NCBI GenBank assembly: GCA_019104865.1 | Contig: JAHRWZ010000059.1 | Location: 1-64,000, forward strand | Direction of reading: 5' to 3' | Origin: Castellaniella sp. | GTDB lineage: Bacteria > Pseudomonadota > Gammaproteobacteria > Burkholderiales > Burkholderiaceae_B | DNA: 64,000 nucleotides | Part shown: piece after piece, positions 22,083-30,043 of the stretch | Numbering within the stretch: position 1 is the stretch's first letter | Layout of the letters: the number at the start of each line of letters is the position of its first letter | Notes under the pieces: generated by a model | What the model was told of the DNA's origin: nothing | The model's database searches: none | What the model saw: only the letters and a program-made list of their open reading frames with translations | Translations under genes and position numbers: made by a program

Positions 22083-23003
22083 ATGTCCGTACCACGCGAA
22101 CAAGAATTCATATCGTCGATGCGATACCTGGCGGAAATCATGCCAGAGGAAATTGCAGAAAAATTTTCCCTGCGCTCTATACGTCGAGGAAACCCCAAGG
22201 ATGTTTCGGTCTCTGTGTCTGAATTTGCCTCATGGAATGACCGGAGATTTAAAGACGCATCCACTTTAGGGGCGCTGGGCTGGGTCAATAAAGACAGAAT
22301 GGCAGAGCGGGCAATCAAATCAGCAAGCCCCAGGAAAAAAGAGAGGAAGAGCAGAGCAGAAATACTCGATAAAATATGCTCTAAGGTGTTGTCTTATGCG
22401 GAGAGCGCCACCGCAGACGATTTTGCTGTGATCAATTACCTGACATCGGTTGCCGACCGATCAGTGGTTTACCCTCTAGCAATAATATGTGCGCTGCATG
22501 AGTACCACCACAACAACGCGGCTGTTATCTCGGCAAATAATAAAGAACGCCAGATAAATGCCCTGAAAGAAAAGGCATTGGCAGGGCTTGAGGCGATCAA
22601 TGAGATTCAGAAGCTAAGCGCAGCCAATCTTTACTCCAGCTCATCTCTTGGAAAAATAGATGCTTTGCATAAAAGACGGCTGCATGAGCTTGAGCGGCAT
22701 TGGAGTTTCGCTGTGCGCACACTTCATCCGATACGTAGAAATGACGCAACGGCCCGGGAACGCCTGTTTATCTATCGAATCTGGCAGGCCAACATGGGGA
22801 TATTCAGGAATTCCAAGACCAGAGCCATCCAATACTTTCTCTTAATGGAAGGAATAGAGAATCAAATGGATGAGAGAAATATCAGCAAGGCGTGCGCCGC
22901 CTTCGCCGAGAAATACAAGGATTTTTCCCATAGTTACCACTGGCGCTTGTTCAAACATATAAGGCGCAACAACTGCCAGGGATTTGATGAAAGCTATGGC
23001 TAG
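22083..23003 (+). CDS. A/T-rich prophage gene of unknown function behind the repressor
   Basis: A 306-residue protein (MSVPREQEFISSMRYLAEIM ... CQGFDESYG) starting 25 bases after the repressor stop and probably made from the same transcript in the lysogen. Base use differs from the rest of the phage: 22621-22680 has 25 G/C of 60, while 23401-23460 has 39 of 60. It looks mainly helical, with a basic stretch near residue 80 (KSASPRKKERKSRAE), a moderately hydrophobic segment near residue 125 (SVVYPLAIICALHEYHHNN) and aromatic and His-rich motifs late (FSHSYHWRLFKHIRRNN). I recognise no family. The location and foreign composition are typical of prophage defence or exclusion genes; this is inference. 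Confidence 0.8.
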   Translation: MSVPREQEFISSMRYLAEIMPEEIAEKFSLRSIRRGNPKDVSVSVSEFASWNDRRFKDASTLGALGWVNKDRMAERAIKSASPRKKERKSRAEILDKICSKVLSYAESATADDFAVINYLTSVADRSVVYPLAIICALHEYHHNNAAVISANNKERQINALKEKALAGLEAINEIQKLSAANLYSSSSLGKIDALHKRRLHELERHWSFAVRTLHPIRRNDATARERLFIYRIWQANMGIFRNSKTRAIQYFLLMEGIENQMDERNISKACAAFAEKYKDFSHSYHWRLFKHIRRNNCQGFDESYG

Positions 23004-23113
23004 ACAGTAATGCCGGTCACGCGTAATCGAATCGCAGCCGCATCAACCGCCATTACCATCCAACTCCGAGACAGGCAACATACAGCCATGTTCACTTCCC
23101 GCAAGGGTTCGAC

Positions 23114-23806
23114 ATGGCAACGCAAACCAAGGCCGGCATCTGCCCGGCCATCGAAACCGACGACACGCCCATCCAGCTCACCCGGGGCGACGATCCCAGG
23201 GCCGATAGCCGCAATCTCGCGGCACGCCTGGGCGTCAAACACAAAAACACCTACGCGCTGATCAAAACCTACGCGGCTGACTTCAAACGGCTGGGGATAC
23301 TTCTGTTTGAAACGGAAGAAATATCTGGTCCCGGCCAGCCGGAGAAGTTCGCCCTGCTCAACGAAGACCAGGCGTATCTGCTCCTGACCTATTCCAAGAA
23401 CACCAAGCGGGTCCGGGAAATCAAGATCGCCCTCGTCATGGCCTTCCGCAAGGCCCGCCTGGCCGCCGACATCACGAAGGCGGAATATCTCCCCACCTAC
23501 CACGACCTGCACGGCCGGATCGGCCTGCTTGCAGCCGGCTCCCGCAACGCGCGCTTCGTCCACATGAACATGAACCGGCTGCTCAACCAGGCCGTGGGCA
23601 TTGGTGCCGGGGAACGAGGACGGCTCGACCTGCCCCACCGATCTCTGATGGTGGTGGCGCAGTCCGTGGCTGCTTCGGCAATGCGTGGGGCGGCGGACCA
23701 CCACGACGGCTACCGGGCGGCGAAGGATGCGCTGCGTGCACTCGGCAGAATCCCTCTGAAAGACGCGGACACCCATCGGGCTTGTCAGTCAGTCAAAAAT
23801 AAGTAG
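23114..23806 (+). CDS. Rha-family phage regulatory protein
   Basis: A 230-residue protein. Its first ~110 residues match the Rha pattern: DDPRADSRNLAARLGVKHKN, ALIKTYAADFKRLGILLFET and ALLNEDQAYLLLTYSKNTKR, followed by VREIKIALVMAFRKAR. The C-terminal half is helical and of unknown role. The start follows AAGGG. Its TAG stop codon is the first three bases of an immunity operator, so its end and the early promoter are interlocked. It lies downstream of the repressor and the A/T-rich gene, and may be read in the lysogen or from its own promoter. Confidence 0.82.
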   Translation: MATQTKAGICPAIETDDTPIQLTRGDDPRADSRNLAARLGVKHKNTYALIKTYAADFKRLGILLFETEEISGPGQPEKFALLNEDQAYLLLTYSKNTKRVREIKIALVMAFRKARLAADITKAEYLPTYHDLHGRIGLLAAGSRNARFVHMNMNRLLNQAVGIGAGERGRLDLPHRSLMVVAQSVAASAMRGAADHHDGYRAAKDALRALGRIPLKDADTHRACQSVKNK

Positions 23807-23844
23807 GCATGCCTATTGACAATCAAATTAGGCACACCTATCAT
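23804..23844 (+). promoter_or_regulatory. Rightward early promoter (PL-like) with two immunity operators
   Basis: TTGACA (23816-23821), 17 bases, then TATCAT (23839-23844): a near-consensus promoter. TAGGCATGCCTA (23804-23815) abuts the -35 and TAGGCACACCTA (23829-23840) lies in the spacer and touches the -10. A repressor bound here would block the early operon that starts at 24035. Confidence 0.85.
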
Positions 23845-23904
23845 TAGATTTGCAGCAGCCAACCTCGATTTGCTAGGCTGTTCTCAGCGAATAGGAAATA
23901 CACC

Positions 23905-23977
23905 ATGCAACGCAATCTCACGCCGCCCGCCCAGGCCGGATAAAACAAAACCCTCGGCAGCATTAGCTGAACGAGGG
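23905..23977 (+). promoter_or_regulatory. Early leader: 12-codon ORF and hairpin
   Basis: Within the ~190-base leader of the early operon a frame preceded by AGGAAA encodes MQRNLTPPAQAG and stops at 23943. Eight bases later CCCTCG (23951-23956) pairs with CGAGGG (23972-23977), enclosing a smaller AGC/GCT stem. No T-run follows. The layout suggests control of readthrough or translation in the leader, but no known antitermination site was identified. Confidence 0.4.
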
Positions 23978-24034
23978 CCTTGCAAGACCGGCTGTTGACG
24001 CAGCCGACCTTTAATCGGACCAAGGGAGATAACC

Positions 24035-24403
24035 ATGTCCAAGAAGATCGCCCCTACACGGGGTGAGGGGATTTCTACGCCTCAAATCATAGCAGCAAAC
24101 CCCAAATTGGGGAATACCCAAGCCTTTTCCGTGGCTGCGTTCGCCGAAACACTCGACGCCACGATCCAGGATCGCGCCATCGAGCCCATGCAGACAGCCG
24201 CCGAAGTGTTCGGGTGGATCGAAACTCTGGCATCGCTTGCGAAAGAAAAAAATACCTCTCGCACCAAGATCGATGACCTGGTCAAAATCATCCACCACCT
24301 CGCTGGCGATTTCTGCAATCACATCGACTGCGAGCGCGAAATGCTGCGCGACGAACACCTCCCCCGCCTGCTGGCGGCCCTGCCGAATGGGGGCGAAGCA
24401 TGA
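24035..24403 (+). CDS. First protein of the early operon, unknown function
   Basis: A 122-residue protein (MSKKIAPTRGEGISTPQIIA ... LLAALPNGGEA) preceded by AAGGGAGA. It looks helical, with one Cys-His cluster (GDFCNHIDCERE) that could bind a metal. Its stop overlaps the next start (ATGA). No family is recognised. As first gene of the strongest early promoter it is a candidate host-takeover protein, by position only. Confidence 0.65.
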   Translation: MSKKIAPTRGEGISTPQIIAANPKLGNTQAFSVAAFAETLDATIQDRAIEPMQTAAEVFGWIETLASLAKEKNTSRTKIDDLVKIIHHLAGDFCNHIDCEREMLRDEHLPRLLAALPNGGEA

Positions 24404-24942
24404 TCCCCCAAGAAATCACTCAAATCGCGACGCTGTTCCAAGCCATCCAGAACATCGCTGAACAGCACGACGACGAACACCGCTCGATCATCGCGGGATT
24501 GGCTAGCACGGGCCACGATCTCGCCTCGTACTTCGGCAATGTCCTCGACGGCGACAACAGCGACCCTGGCCCCCGCGCATCCGCCCACGGCATGCCCCAG
24601 GCAGTGCTGAACGAAGGCTACGAGGCAGCCCAGAAATGGTACGCCGATATGGTCGAGCGCATGGAAGCGCTTTGTCGACAGGAGTCACGCCGTCAAGGGC
24701 GCGAGATCATCGCCGGCTATTGCGTCAATTCCTGGCTCAAAGAGGCGTTCAACGACCTGCCTGCTGGCCAGCACGGTGCCTTTCTGGATGCCGTGGGCGC
24801 GTACCTCGTGACCCACTTGGCGTACGGCGAACCGACCAAGGAATTCCGTGCCACCTCCGACCTCTTGGCGATGTACGCCTCGACGCCGGCGGAGCAGGAT
24901 GCTTGGAGCGACCGCCACAACGATGAAGAGGTGGCGGCATGA
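24400..24942 (+). CDS. Early phage protein, unknown function
   Basis: A 180-residue acidic helical protein (MIPQEITQIATLFQAIQNIA; KWYADMVERMEALCRQESRR; LVTHLAYGEPTKEF). It overlaps both neighbours by four bases. No motif is recognised. Confidence 0.65.
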   Translation: MIPQEITQIATLFQAIQNIAEQHDDEHRSIIAGLASTGHDLASYFGNVLDGDNSDPGPRASAHGMPQAVLNEGYEAAQKWYADMVERMEALCRQESRRQGREIIAGYCVNSWLKEAFNDLPAGQHGAFLDAVGAYLVTHLAYGEPTKEFRATSDLLAMYASTPAEQDAWSDRHNDEEVAA

Positions 24943-25565
24943 GCACTATCACCCTCACCCTCCCCGCTCCCATCGGCGCCGAGCTTGGCGGCGGCATCTA
25001 CGTCGGCCCGCACTTCCAGCCGGACGGATCGGTTCGCCACCTGGTTTCTGCCACCGAATCCCTGGGCGATCACAAATGGGAAGACGCCAAGGACAAGGCC
25101 AGCGAATATCGCGGCGGCGGCTTCAATAGCTGGTTCCTGCCGTCCAAGAACGATCTGACGGTCGCCCTGCTGAACGCTCGGGACAAGTTCGACAAGGCCA
25201 TCCACTGGACCTCCACGCCCTACGGCGAGCGCCACGCCTGGGCCGTCGCTTTCGAGCCCGGCCGCGTGAGCACGGACAGCCGCAGCCTCGAGTTCCGCGT
25301 TCGTCCTTTCCGCGTTCATCAATTCATCCCTTCATCCCTTTCGCAGGTCGAGGTGGACCAACAGGGCCACCGACTCGCCTACGACACGGCCATCGACCAC
25401 AGCGGCCCGGCCCGGGCGATGCTCGATCTGGTCACCAGCACTGGCGGTGATTCCGGGTTCGATTCTTTTGAGCCGGAGCAGCAGCAGGCATACCTGCGCG
25501 CCGTCTATGCCCACGTCGCAGCGGCTGATGATGCGCTGCGCCTCATCGGAGGGTTCAAATCATGA
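24939..25565 (+). CDS. DUF1566-like early phage protein
   Basis: A 208-residue protein. Residues about 15-128 read like a DUF1566/Lcl C-type-lectin-like domain: GGGIYVGPHFQPDG, WEDAKDKASEYRGGGFNSWF, LPSKNDLTVALLNAR, WTSTPYGERHAWAVAFEPGR and FRVRPFRVH. The C-terminal ~80 residues are a separate helical region (LVTSTGGDSGFDSFEPEQQQ). These domains are usually found on exported proteins, but no signal peptide is present here. The function in a phage early operon is unknown. Confidence 0.65.
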   Translation: MSTITLTLPAPIGAELGGGIYVGPHFQPDGSVRHLVSATESLGDHKWEDAKDKASEYRGGGFNSWFLPSKNDLTVALLNARDKFDKAIHWTSTPYGERHAWAVAFEPGRVSTDSRSLEFRVRPFRVHQFIPSSLSQVEVDQQGHRLAYDTAIDHSGPARAMLDLVTSTGGDSGFDSFEPEQQQAYLRAVYAHVAAADDALRLIGGFKS

Positions 25566-25780
25566 GCGCACTCATCGAAGAACGACGCGTCCGCCTTGAG
25601 GATCACAGGGACGACCTGCAAAGCGCCCTCCTCATCCTAGAACTGATTGACGACGAGGAATGCTCCAAAACACCCCGGCTGGAAAACCTCATCGAGCTCG
25701 GGAAAATGGCACTGGGCAGCAAGCTCGAATTGCTGGACGGCATGCTGAGCCGCCACGAAAAAAAGGGGGGCCAGCAATGA
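25562..25780 (+). CDS. Small helical early phage protein
   Basis: A 72-residue charged helical protein (MSALIEERRVRLEDHRDDLQ ... LSRHEKKGGQQ), coupled to its neighbours by ATGA overlaps. The length and heptad-like leucines suggest a coiled coil. Its function is unknown. Confidence 0.6.
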   Translation: MSALIEERRVRLEDHRDDLQSALLILELIDDEECSKTPRLENLIELGKMALGSKLELLDGMLSRHEKKGGQQ

Positions 25781-26070
25781 CCATCGCCAAGCACATCGTT
25801 TTCACGTCCGCAGCCCACGGAGACCACACCATGGCCGGCGTCCTGGACACGCTGACTCGGGCCCGGCATGACGCCCTCGCCATCGCCGCGATGAGCAGCG
25901 TTCTCGGCACGGATGGGTTCGACTCGTTCGCCGAAATGACGGAAGACCGTCAGATGGCGATTTTCAACAACATCACCGAACTCGCCGACAGGGCCGCCGC
26001 GGCACTGCTGCGCTTGGACGACATGCTGAGCATGGCTGATGTGAAGGAAGCGGGGGGCGACCATGATTAA
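25777..26070 (+). CDS. Small early phage protein, unknown function
   Basis: A 97-residue protein (MTIAKHIVFTSAAHGDHTMA ... DMLSMADVKEAGGDHD). The block VLGTDGFDSFAEMTEDRQMA followed by a helical ELADRAAAALLRLDDML resembles the ends of several neighbouring early proteins (compare SGFDSFEPEQQQAYLRAV in the 24939 gene), hinting at a shared small domain. It overlaps the next gene by eight bases. Confidence 0.6.
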   Translation: MTIAKHIVFTSAAHGDHTMAGVLDTLTRARHDALAIAAMSSVLGTDGFDSFAEMTEDRQMAIFNNITELADRAAAALLRLDDMLSMADVKEAGGDHD

Positions 26071-26356
26071 GCCCGCCAAAGCAATTGGCCTCATCGATGT
26101 CGATAGCCTCGGCATGGTGTCGCGCGACGATCTGTGCAACTCCCCCCCCTTGGTCATACCCGAATCAGCGCCCGCGCTCAATGTGCTCGACGCCGGCCTG
26201 GTCAGGGTCTCCCGGGTACAGCTCATCCTTCGGACCCTCGAACGAGAGTGTGATGACGACGACAAATCCGTCTTCTACGGCCACTTGGCCGGCATGCTGT
26301 CCGAGGCGTATCTGATCCTGAACACGGTCGGGATCCGCCTGGGAGGGGAATCATGA
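26063..26356 (+). CDS. Small early phage protein, unknown function
   Basis: A 97-residue protein (MIKPAKAIGLIDVDSLGMVS ... AYLILNTVGIRLGGES) with a helical C-terminal half. It is coupled on both sides. No family is recognised. Confidence 0.6.
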   Translation: MIKPAKAIGLIDVDSLGMVSRDDLCNSPPLVIPESAPALNVLDAGLVRVSRVQLILRTLERECDDDDKSVFYGHLAGMLSEAYLILNTVGIRLGGES

Positions 26357-26742
26357 ACGTCCCCCCTCGAATCGAGCACAGCCATTGGCAGGACATGGTC
26401 AACAGCACCAGCTTCTACGGCGAACGCGAAGCCCTGGAGCGCTCGGATTTCCTGCGCCCCCTCCTTCCGCCGGCGGACCGAAAGTACATCACCCTGCCCC
26501 AGGTTTGCTCAGACGGAAAGGCCGTATCAAACCACGCGGTCTGCGCCAACCTGAAGCACGGCGGCATCCGGATTCGCATCCATTGGGGCCCCTGGTGGCG
26601 GAAGGATGCCAGCGCCCCAACACGCGAGGAAATCATCGACCTCTCCCGCCGCGTCCTGGCGGAAATCCAAGAACACGACCAAGACCGGATCAACGCCGCC
26701 CCGGAGGGCTGGCCGTTCCCTGTCTGGAGGAATGCAGCATGA
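26353..26742 (+). CDS. Small early phage protein, unknown function
   Basis: A 129-residue protein (MNVPPRIEHSHWQDMVNSTS; RKYITLPQVCSDGKAVSNHA; GIRIRIHWGPWWRKDASAPT). It is rich in Trp and His in a possibly beta-rich middle. It is coupled to both neighbours by ATGA overlaps. Its function is unknown. Confidence 0.6.
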   Translation: MNVPPRIEHSHWQDMVNSTSFYGEREALERSDFLRPLLPPADRKYITLPQVCSDGKAVSNHAVCANLKHGGIRIRIHWGPWWRKDASAPTREEIIDLSRRVLAEIQEHDQDRINAAPEGWPFPVWRNAA

Positions 26743-27038
26743 ACACCAAGAACCTTTCCCTCCAGATCGCCATCGCCGAGAAGGCCGTCGATCTGTTCCA
26801 CCTCGAACAGGCCCTGCGCACAGCATCGGCAGACCTGCGTGACGCTTGCGCTGAGTTCCGCCGCAAGCACAACCAGGGCGACTACATCCCGCGAGACAGC
26901 GAACTGCACGAACAGATGCGCGAGGCGACGGGCATGGAGTTCGAGGCCTACAACGACGCCAAACGCAACGTGCGTAATGCCAAGCGGCGCCTGGACACCG
27001 CCATCCGGTCCCTCCTGGGAAAGGAGGGCCAGTCATGA
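26739..27038 (+). CDS. Small coiled-coil-like early phage protein
   Basis: A 99-residue helical protein (MNTKNLSLQIAIAEKAVDLF ... RRLDTAIRSLLGKEGQS), probably a long helical hairpin. It starts at the ATG sharing bases with the stop upstream. No family is recognised. Confidence 0.6.
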   Translation: MNTKNLSLQIAIAEKAVDLFHLEQALRTASADLRDACAEFRRKHNQGDYIPRDSELHEQMREATGMEFEAYNDAKRNVRNAKRRLDTAIRSLLGKEGQS

Positions 27039-27349
27039 CACCCCAGATCAAGGACTACGCCCTGGCTTTGGACTCCCTGGCCTACGTCTGCTTGCATGGC
27101 GATCGGCGGCAACAGATCGACGCCGCGGCGGCCGCCCGGGACGCTCTGAAGGCCGGCGGCCAAACTGTCCGACGTCCTCGCACGAGGCGCTTCGAGGTCC
27201 AGGTGCGCGCCGCCAACGGCCTGCACTGCTGGACCGCCATCGCCCACAACAGCATCGACGCCCTGCTCTCGGCCCTGGAGAAGTTCGAGGGTCAGCAGGT
27301 GGCTGTCACCGTCACGCCGGAACCGGCGAATCGGAGGGCCAAGGCATGA
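27035..27349 (+). CDS. Small early phage protein, unknown function
   Basis: A 104-residue protein: a helical first half (YALALDSLAYVCLHGDRRQQ) and a basic, beta-like second half (TRRFEVQVRAANGLHCWTAI). The second half could be a small nucleic-acid-binding fold, which is speculation. It is coupled by ATGA on both sides. Confidence 0.6.
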   Translation: MTPQIKDYALALDSLAYVCLHGDRRQQIDAAAAARDALKAGGQTVRRPRTRRFEVQVRAANGLHCWTAIAHNSIDALLSALEKFEGQQVAVTVTPEPANRRAKA

Positions 27350-27600
27350 TGACCAACATCGACCTCAACGCACTGGCCGAGCAGCACGAGCCTTTTGTCT
27401 CTGGGCAGTTGCTGCCGCTCATCGTCGGCCACGCCGCCGCAGGGCGACACAATCCGGACCTTCTGGTGTTGGCCGTCATCTGCATGCTGGCTGCCGTACT
27501 GGACGAAACCGGGTCCACCGATGCCCGTGTGACCACCGCCGCCATCCTCGCCGTGTGTGACAAGGGGCCGGCCCTGGGCCAACAGGAGACCGTGCAATGA
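27346..27600 (+). CDS. Small early phage protein, unknown function
   Basis: An 84-residue protein (MMTNIDLNALAEQHEPFVSG ... LGQQETVQ) with a hydrophobic helical middle (LLVLAVICMLAAVLDETGST), possibly membrane-associated. It is coupled to both neighbours. Confidence 0.6.
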   Translation: MMTNIDLNALAEQHEPFVSGQLLPLIVGHAAAGRHNPDLLVLAVICMLAAVLDETGSTDARVTTAAILAVCDKGPALGQQETVQ

Positions 27601-28538
27601 CGCTCCAAGACAATCAGCAACTGCGCGCCCTGCTCTGCCTGCCGCCGATCCAGCCCAGCGCCAGCACCGCCCTGGCCGTCCCCGAAATGCCGCTCCGCGA
27701 AGTCGTGACCGGCGATCAGGAAATTGACGCCGTTCTCTGGCTGCAGAAGGTGATTGATACCGGCAACCGGGGCTTGATCGACAAGGCCCTGGAGGCGGCC
27801 AAGCAGATCAAGACGCCCATGAAGGATCTGGCAAAGCGATACACCGAGCACGTCTCGCGCGCCAGCGGTGGACACTTTGGTGCGGTCCTGGCGACCTTCG
27901 GCTTCGGTGAGCTGGAGGACCAGGCGGAAAAGGCCATCGAGCGCGCAGCCCTCTACCACGAGGCGATGTCTCGCTTCGGTACCGAGGAAGCCTTGTTCGC
28001 TGAACTGCCTGCCGAGCGTGCCTGCCGGCTGGCATTGAAGCGGCTCAAGCGTGACGACTTCGACATGTACGACGATGCCCACGCCCGGGCCCGGTTCGAG
28101 AAGCGCCCGGAACTGGTGCCCGGCACGATCAGCGACTGCCTGTACGCCATCGAGTTCTGGCGTCACTTGTGGTCGCTCCGTCATGCCGCTGTCAGTGACG
28201 ACAGCGATCTCCCGTCGTCCGCCTACGCGCATGAGTGCTATGCGTTCTTCATGCTGGCTGACATCCGGCCGCGCAGCCGAGAGGAAGCCATCGCGGCCTT
28301 CGAGCATGTGCAGAACAGCGACCGGGGAGACTGGGCCGAGGCGGATTCGATCCTGCAGAACCTGGTGATCAGCGGGTGGGAGGCGCCAGCCATTCGAATG
28401 CCGTATACCGACGCGATGATCGAAGAAGCCATGGAGGCGTCGCTACTCGGAAGGCCCAGTCCGGATGACGACACCTATGTGCGCAGCATCCTGGATGCGG
28501 CCGCCCGTGCGCAGGAGGTCAACCATGAAGCGCTCTGA
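27597..28538 (+). CDS. Early phage protein of unknown function
   Basis: A 313-residue soluble helical protein (LREVVTGDQEIDAVLWLQKV; KQIKTPMKDLAKRYTEHVSR; HFGAVLATFGFGELEDQAEK). It is the largest unknown of the early operon. Its end overlaps the next gene by 14 bases. No catalytic motif is seen and no family is recognised. Confidence 0.7.
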   Translation: MTLQDNQQLRALLCLPPIQPSASTALAVPEMPLREVVTGDQEIDAVLWLQKVIDTGNRGLIDKALEAAKQIKTPMKDLAKRYTEHVSRASGGHFGAVLATFGFGELEDQAEKAIERAALYHEAMSRFGTEEALFAELPAERACRLALKRLKRDDFDMYDDAHARARFEKRPELVPGTISDCLYAIEFWRHLWSLRHAAVSDDSDLPSSAYAHECYAFFMLADIRPRSREEAIAAFEHVQNSDRGDWAEADSILQNLVISGWEAPAIRMPYTDAMIEEAMEASLLGRPSPDDDTYVRSILDAAARAQEVNHEAL

Positions 28539-29280
28539 CCTGAACCACCTGCGCCGCCTGGTCTCCTGGGTGCGCTGCGAGATCGGCCAGGATCCAGCCG
28601 AGATGCAGAAGACCATGATCAACATTGCCGACAAACTGTCGGTCGAGTCCCACGAAATCAGCGACGAAGGCAAGGCCCGCATGGTGGAAAGCTACCGCCG
28701 GGCCGCGGCGGTGCCGCAATACGTCCGCGATGCCATCAAGGCTCTGGATCGGTACGCCCGGCCGCCTGGGCAAGACGGTGGGTCGGAGAAGCGGCGCGCC
28801 GCCGTGGAAACCCGCGCCGATGCTGGCTCCGACGGCGGGCATGGACGGGCCTGCGCGCCTACCAGCATCAACCTTCAGTCCATGATCGGCTGGATGCGCC
28901 GCCGCCAGGGCTGGCCGCAGGTCATCGTGTCAGGGCGGATGGCTGGTGACATCGCGGATATGCTGTCCCTCCACGGTGGTGACACTCTCTATCTCGGATG
29001 CGCCCGGATGGGGCTGGCAGGGGCCAGCGATGAGGAAGTGCTGAACTACGTGCGTCTTTCCACGCAGAAGGCAGCCTCTGGACACAACGTCCTGCCTCTG
29101 GACACAGGCTCTGGACATAGCGCCCAGGAGGTAATCCAGCGCGCCGTGAACGCGATCGAGCGTCCCGAAGGCTTGACCGACACGCGATGGGAATACGTGA
29201 AGGCTGGCATTCGGCTGCTGGTGGCCGAGGTGAACCGCGTTGCCTCGGATTCCGCTCTGAAGGAGGTCGGCCATGAATAA
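28525..29280 (+). CDS. Early phage protein of unknown function
   Basis: A 251-residue protein (MKRSDLNHLRRLVSWVRCEI; then a helical DPAEMQKTMINIADKLSVES). A low-complexity linker (RAAVETRADAGSDGGHGRAC) separates it from a C-terminal part (INLQSMIGWMRRRQGWPQVI ... RVASDSALKEVGHE). The two halves look like separate small domains. It overlaps the BRO-like gene by eight bases. The function is not recognised. Confidence 0.65.
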   Translation: MKRSDLNHLRRLVSWVRCEIGQDPAEMQKTMINIADKLSVESHEISDEGKARMVESYRRAAAVPQYVRDAIKALDRYARPPGQDGGSEKRRAAVETRADAGSDGGHGRACAPTSINLQSMIGWMRRRQGWPQVIVSGRMAGDIADMLSLHGGDTLYLGCARMGLAGASDEEVLNYVRLSTQKAASGHNVLPLDTGSGHSAQEVIQRAVNAIERPEGLTDTRWEYVKAGIRLLVAEVNRVASDSALKEVGHE

Positions 29281-30043
29281 CGTCATCCCCTTCAGCAACG
29301 ACGAGTTCAGCATCCGTGTGGTGCTGATCGACGATGAGAAGTGGTTCGTAGGCAAGGATGCGGCCGGGCAACTCGGCTACGCGAACGAAACGGATGCGCT
29401 GAACCGTCACTGCAAGGGGGTCGTGAAACGCTACCCCCTTCCGACGGCTGGCGGCGTTCAGGATCTGCGCGTCATCAACGAGCCTGACCTGTACCGGCTG
29501 ATCGTTGGCAGCACGCTGCCCGCCGCTGAGCGGTTCGAGCGGTGGGTGTTTGAGGAAGTCCTGCCGTCCATTCGCAAGACCGGCAGCTACCAGCGCCCCA
29601 TGAGCCAAGCCGAAATGTTCCTGGCCAGCGCCCAGGCGATGGTGGAGATGGAGCGCAAGCAGGCCGCCCTGGAGCAGGCTACGGCCAGGGTCGAGCAGCA
29701 GATCGACCAACTGGTGGAATACCAGTTGCTGATCAAGCGCCCCAGCAACGCCGAAGCCATCACGCACATCCGCCGGCGGATCTTCCAGGAATACGGCCTG
29801 CCCGAGCATGTCGTGGACCAGGTGATGCGCCAGTTGCCCTACAGCCCGAAGCCGGCCGGCATGGTCAAGAACACTCGGGAGGAAGCCGAGGGCGCCAGCT
29901 ACGCTGTGTACTGGACCAAGGACGTGAACGCGGTGTTCCGGCGATTCGTGGGCGAATGCACCCGCGTGACGCCGGCCTTCGTCACGCACCCGTTCATCGA
30001 GGCACGCTTCCGGCTGGCCCCGACTGTGGAGGTGCGGCCATGA
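29273..30043 (+). CDS. BRO-N family antirepressor-like protein
   Basis: A 256-residue protein. Residues 1-105 are a BRO-N domain: FSIRVVLIDDEKWFVGKDAA, GYANETDALNRHCKGVVKRY, RLIVGSTLPAAERFERWVFE and EVLPSIRKTGSY. A coiled coil follows (MVEMERKQAALEQATARVEQ), then a C-terminal domain (ITHIRRRIFQEYGLPEHVVD; VFRRFVGECTRVTPAFVTHP). Such proteins often act as phage antirepressors. Because the CI-like repressor has no cleavage domain, this gene is a good candidate for the induction factor. Confidence 0.85.
   Translation: MNNVIPFSNDEFSIRVVLIDDEKWFVGKDAAGQLGYANETDALNRHCKGVVKRYPLPTAGGVQDLRVINEPDLYRLIVGSTLPAAERFERWVFEEVLPSIRKTGSYQRPMSQAEMFLASAQAMVEMERKQAALEQATARVEQQIDQLVEYQLLIKRPSNAEAITHIRRRIFQEYGLPEHVVDQVMRQLPYSPKPAGMVKNTREEAEGASYAVYWTKDVNAVFRRFVGECTRVTPAFVTHPFIEARFRLAPTVEVRP

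Noticed and set aside
23816-23998. A 60-codon frame over the early promoter
   Set aside because: It begins inside the -35 box, has no ribosome binding site and covers promoter, operator and leader elements.
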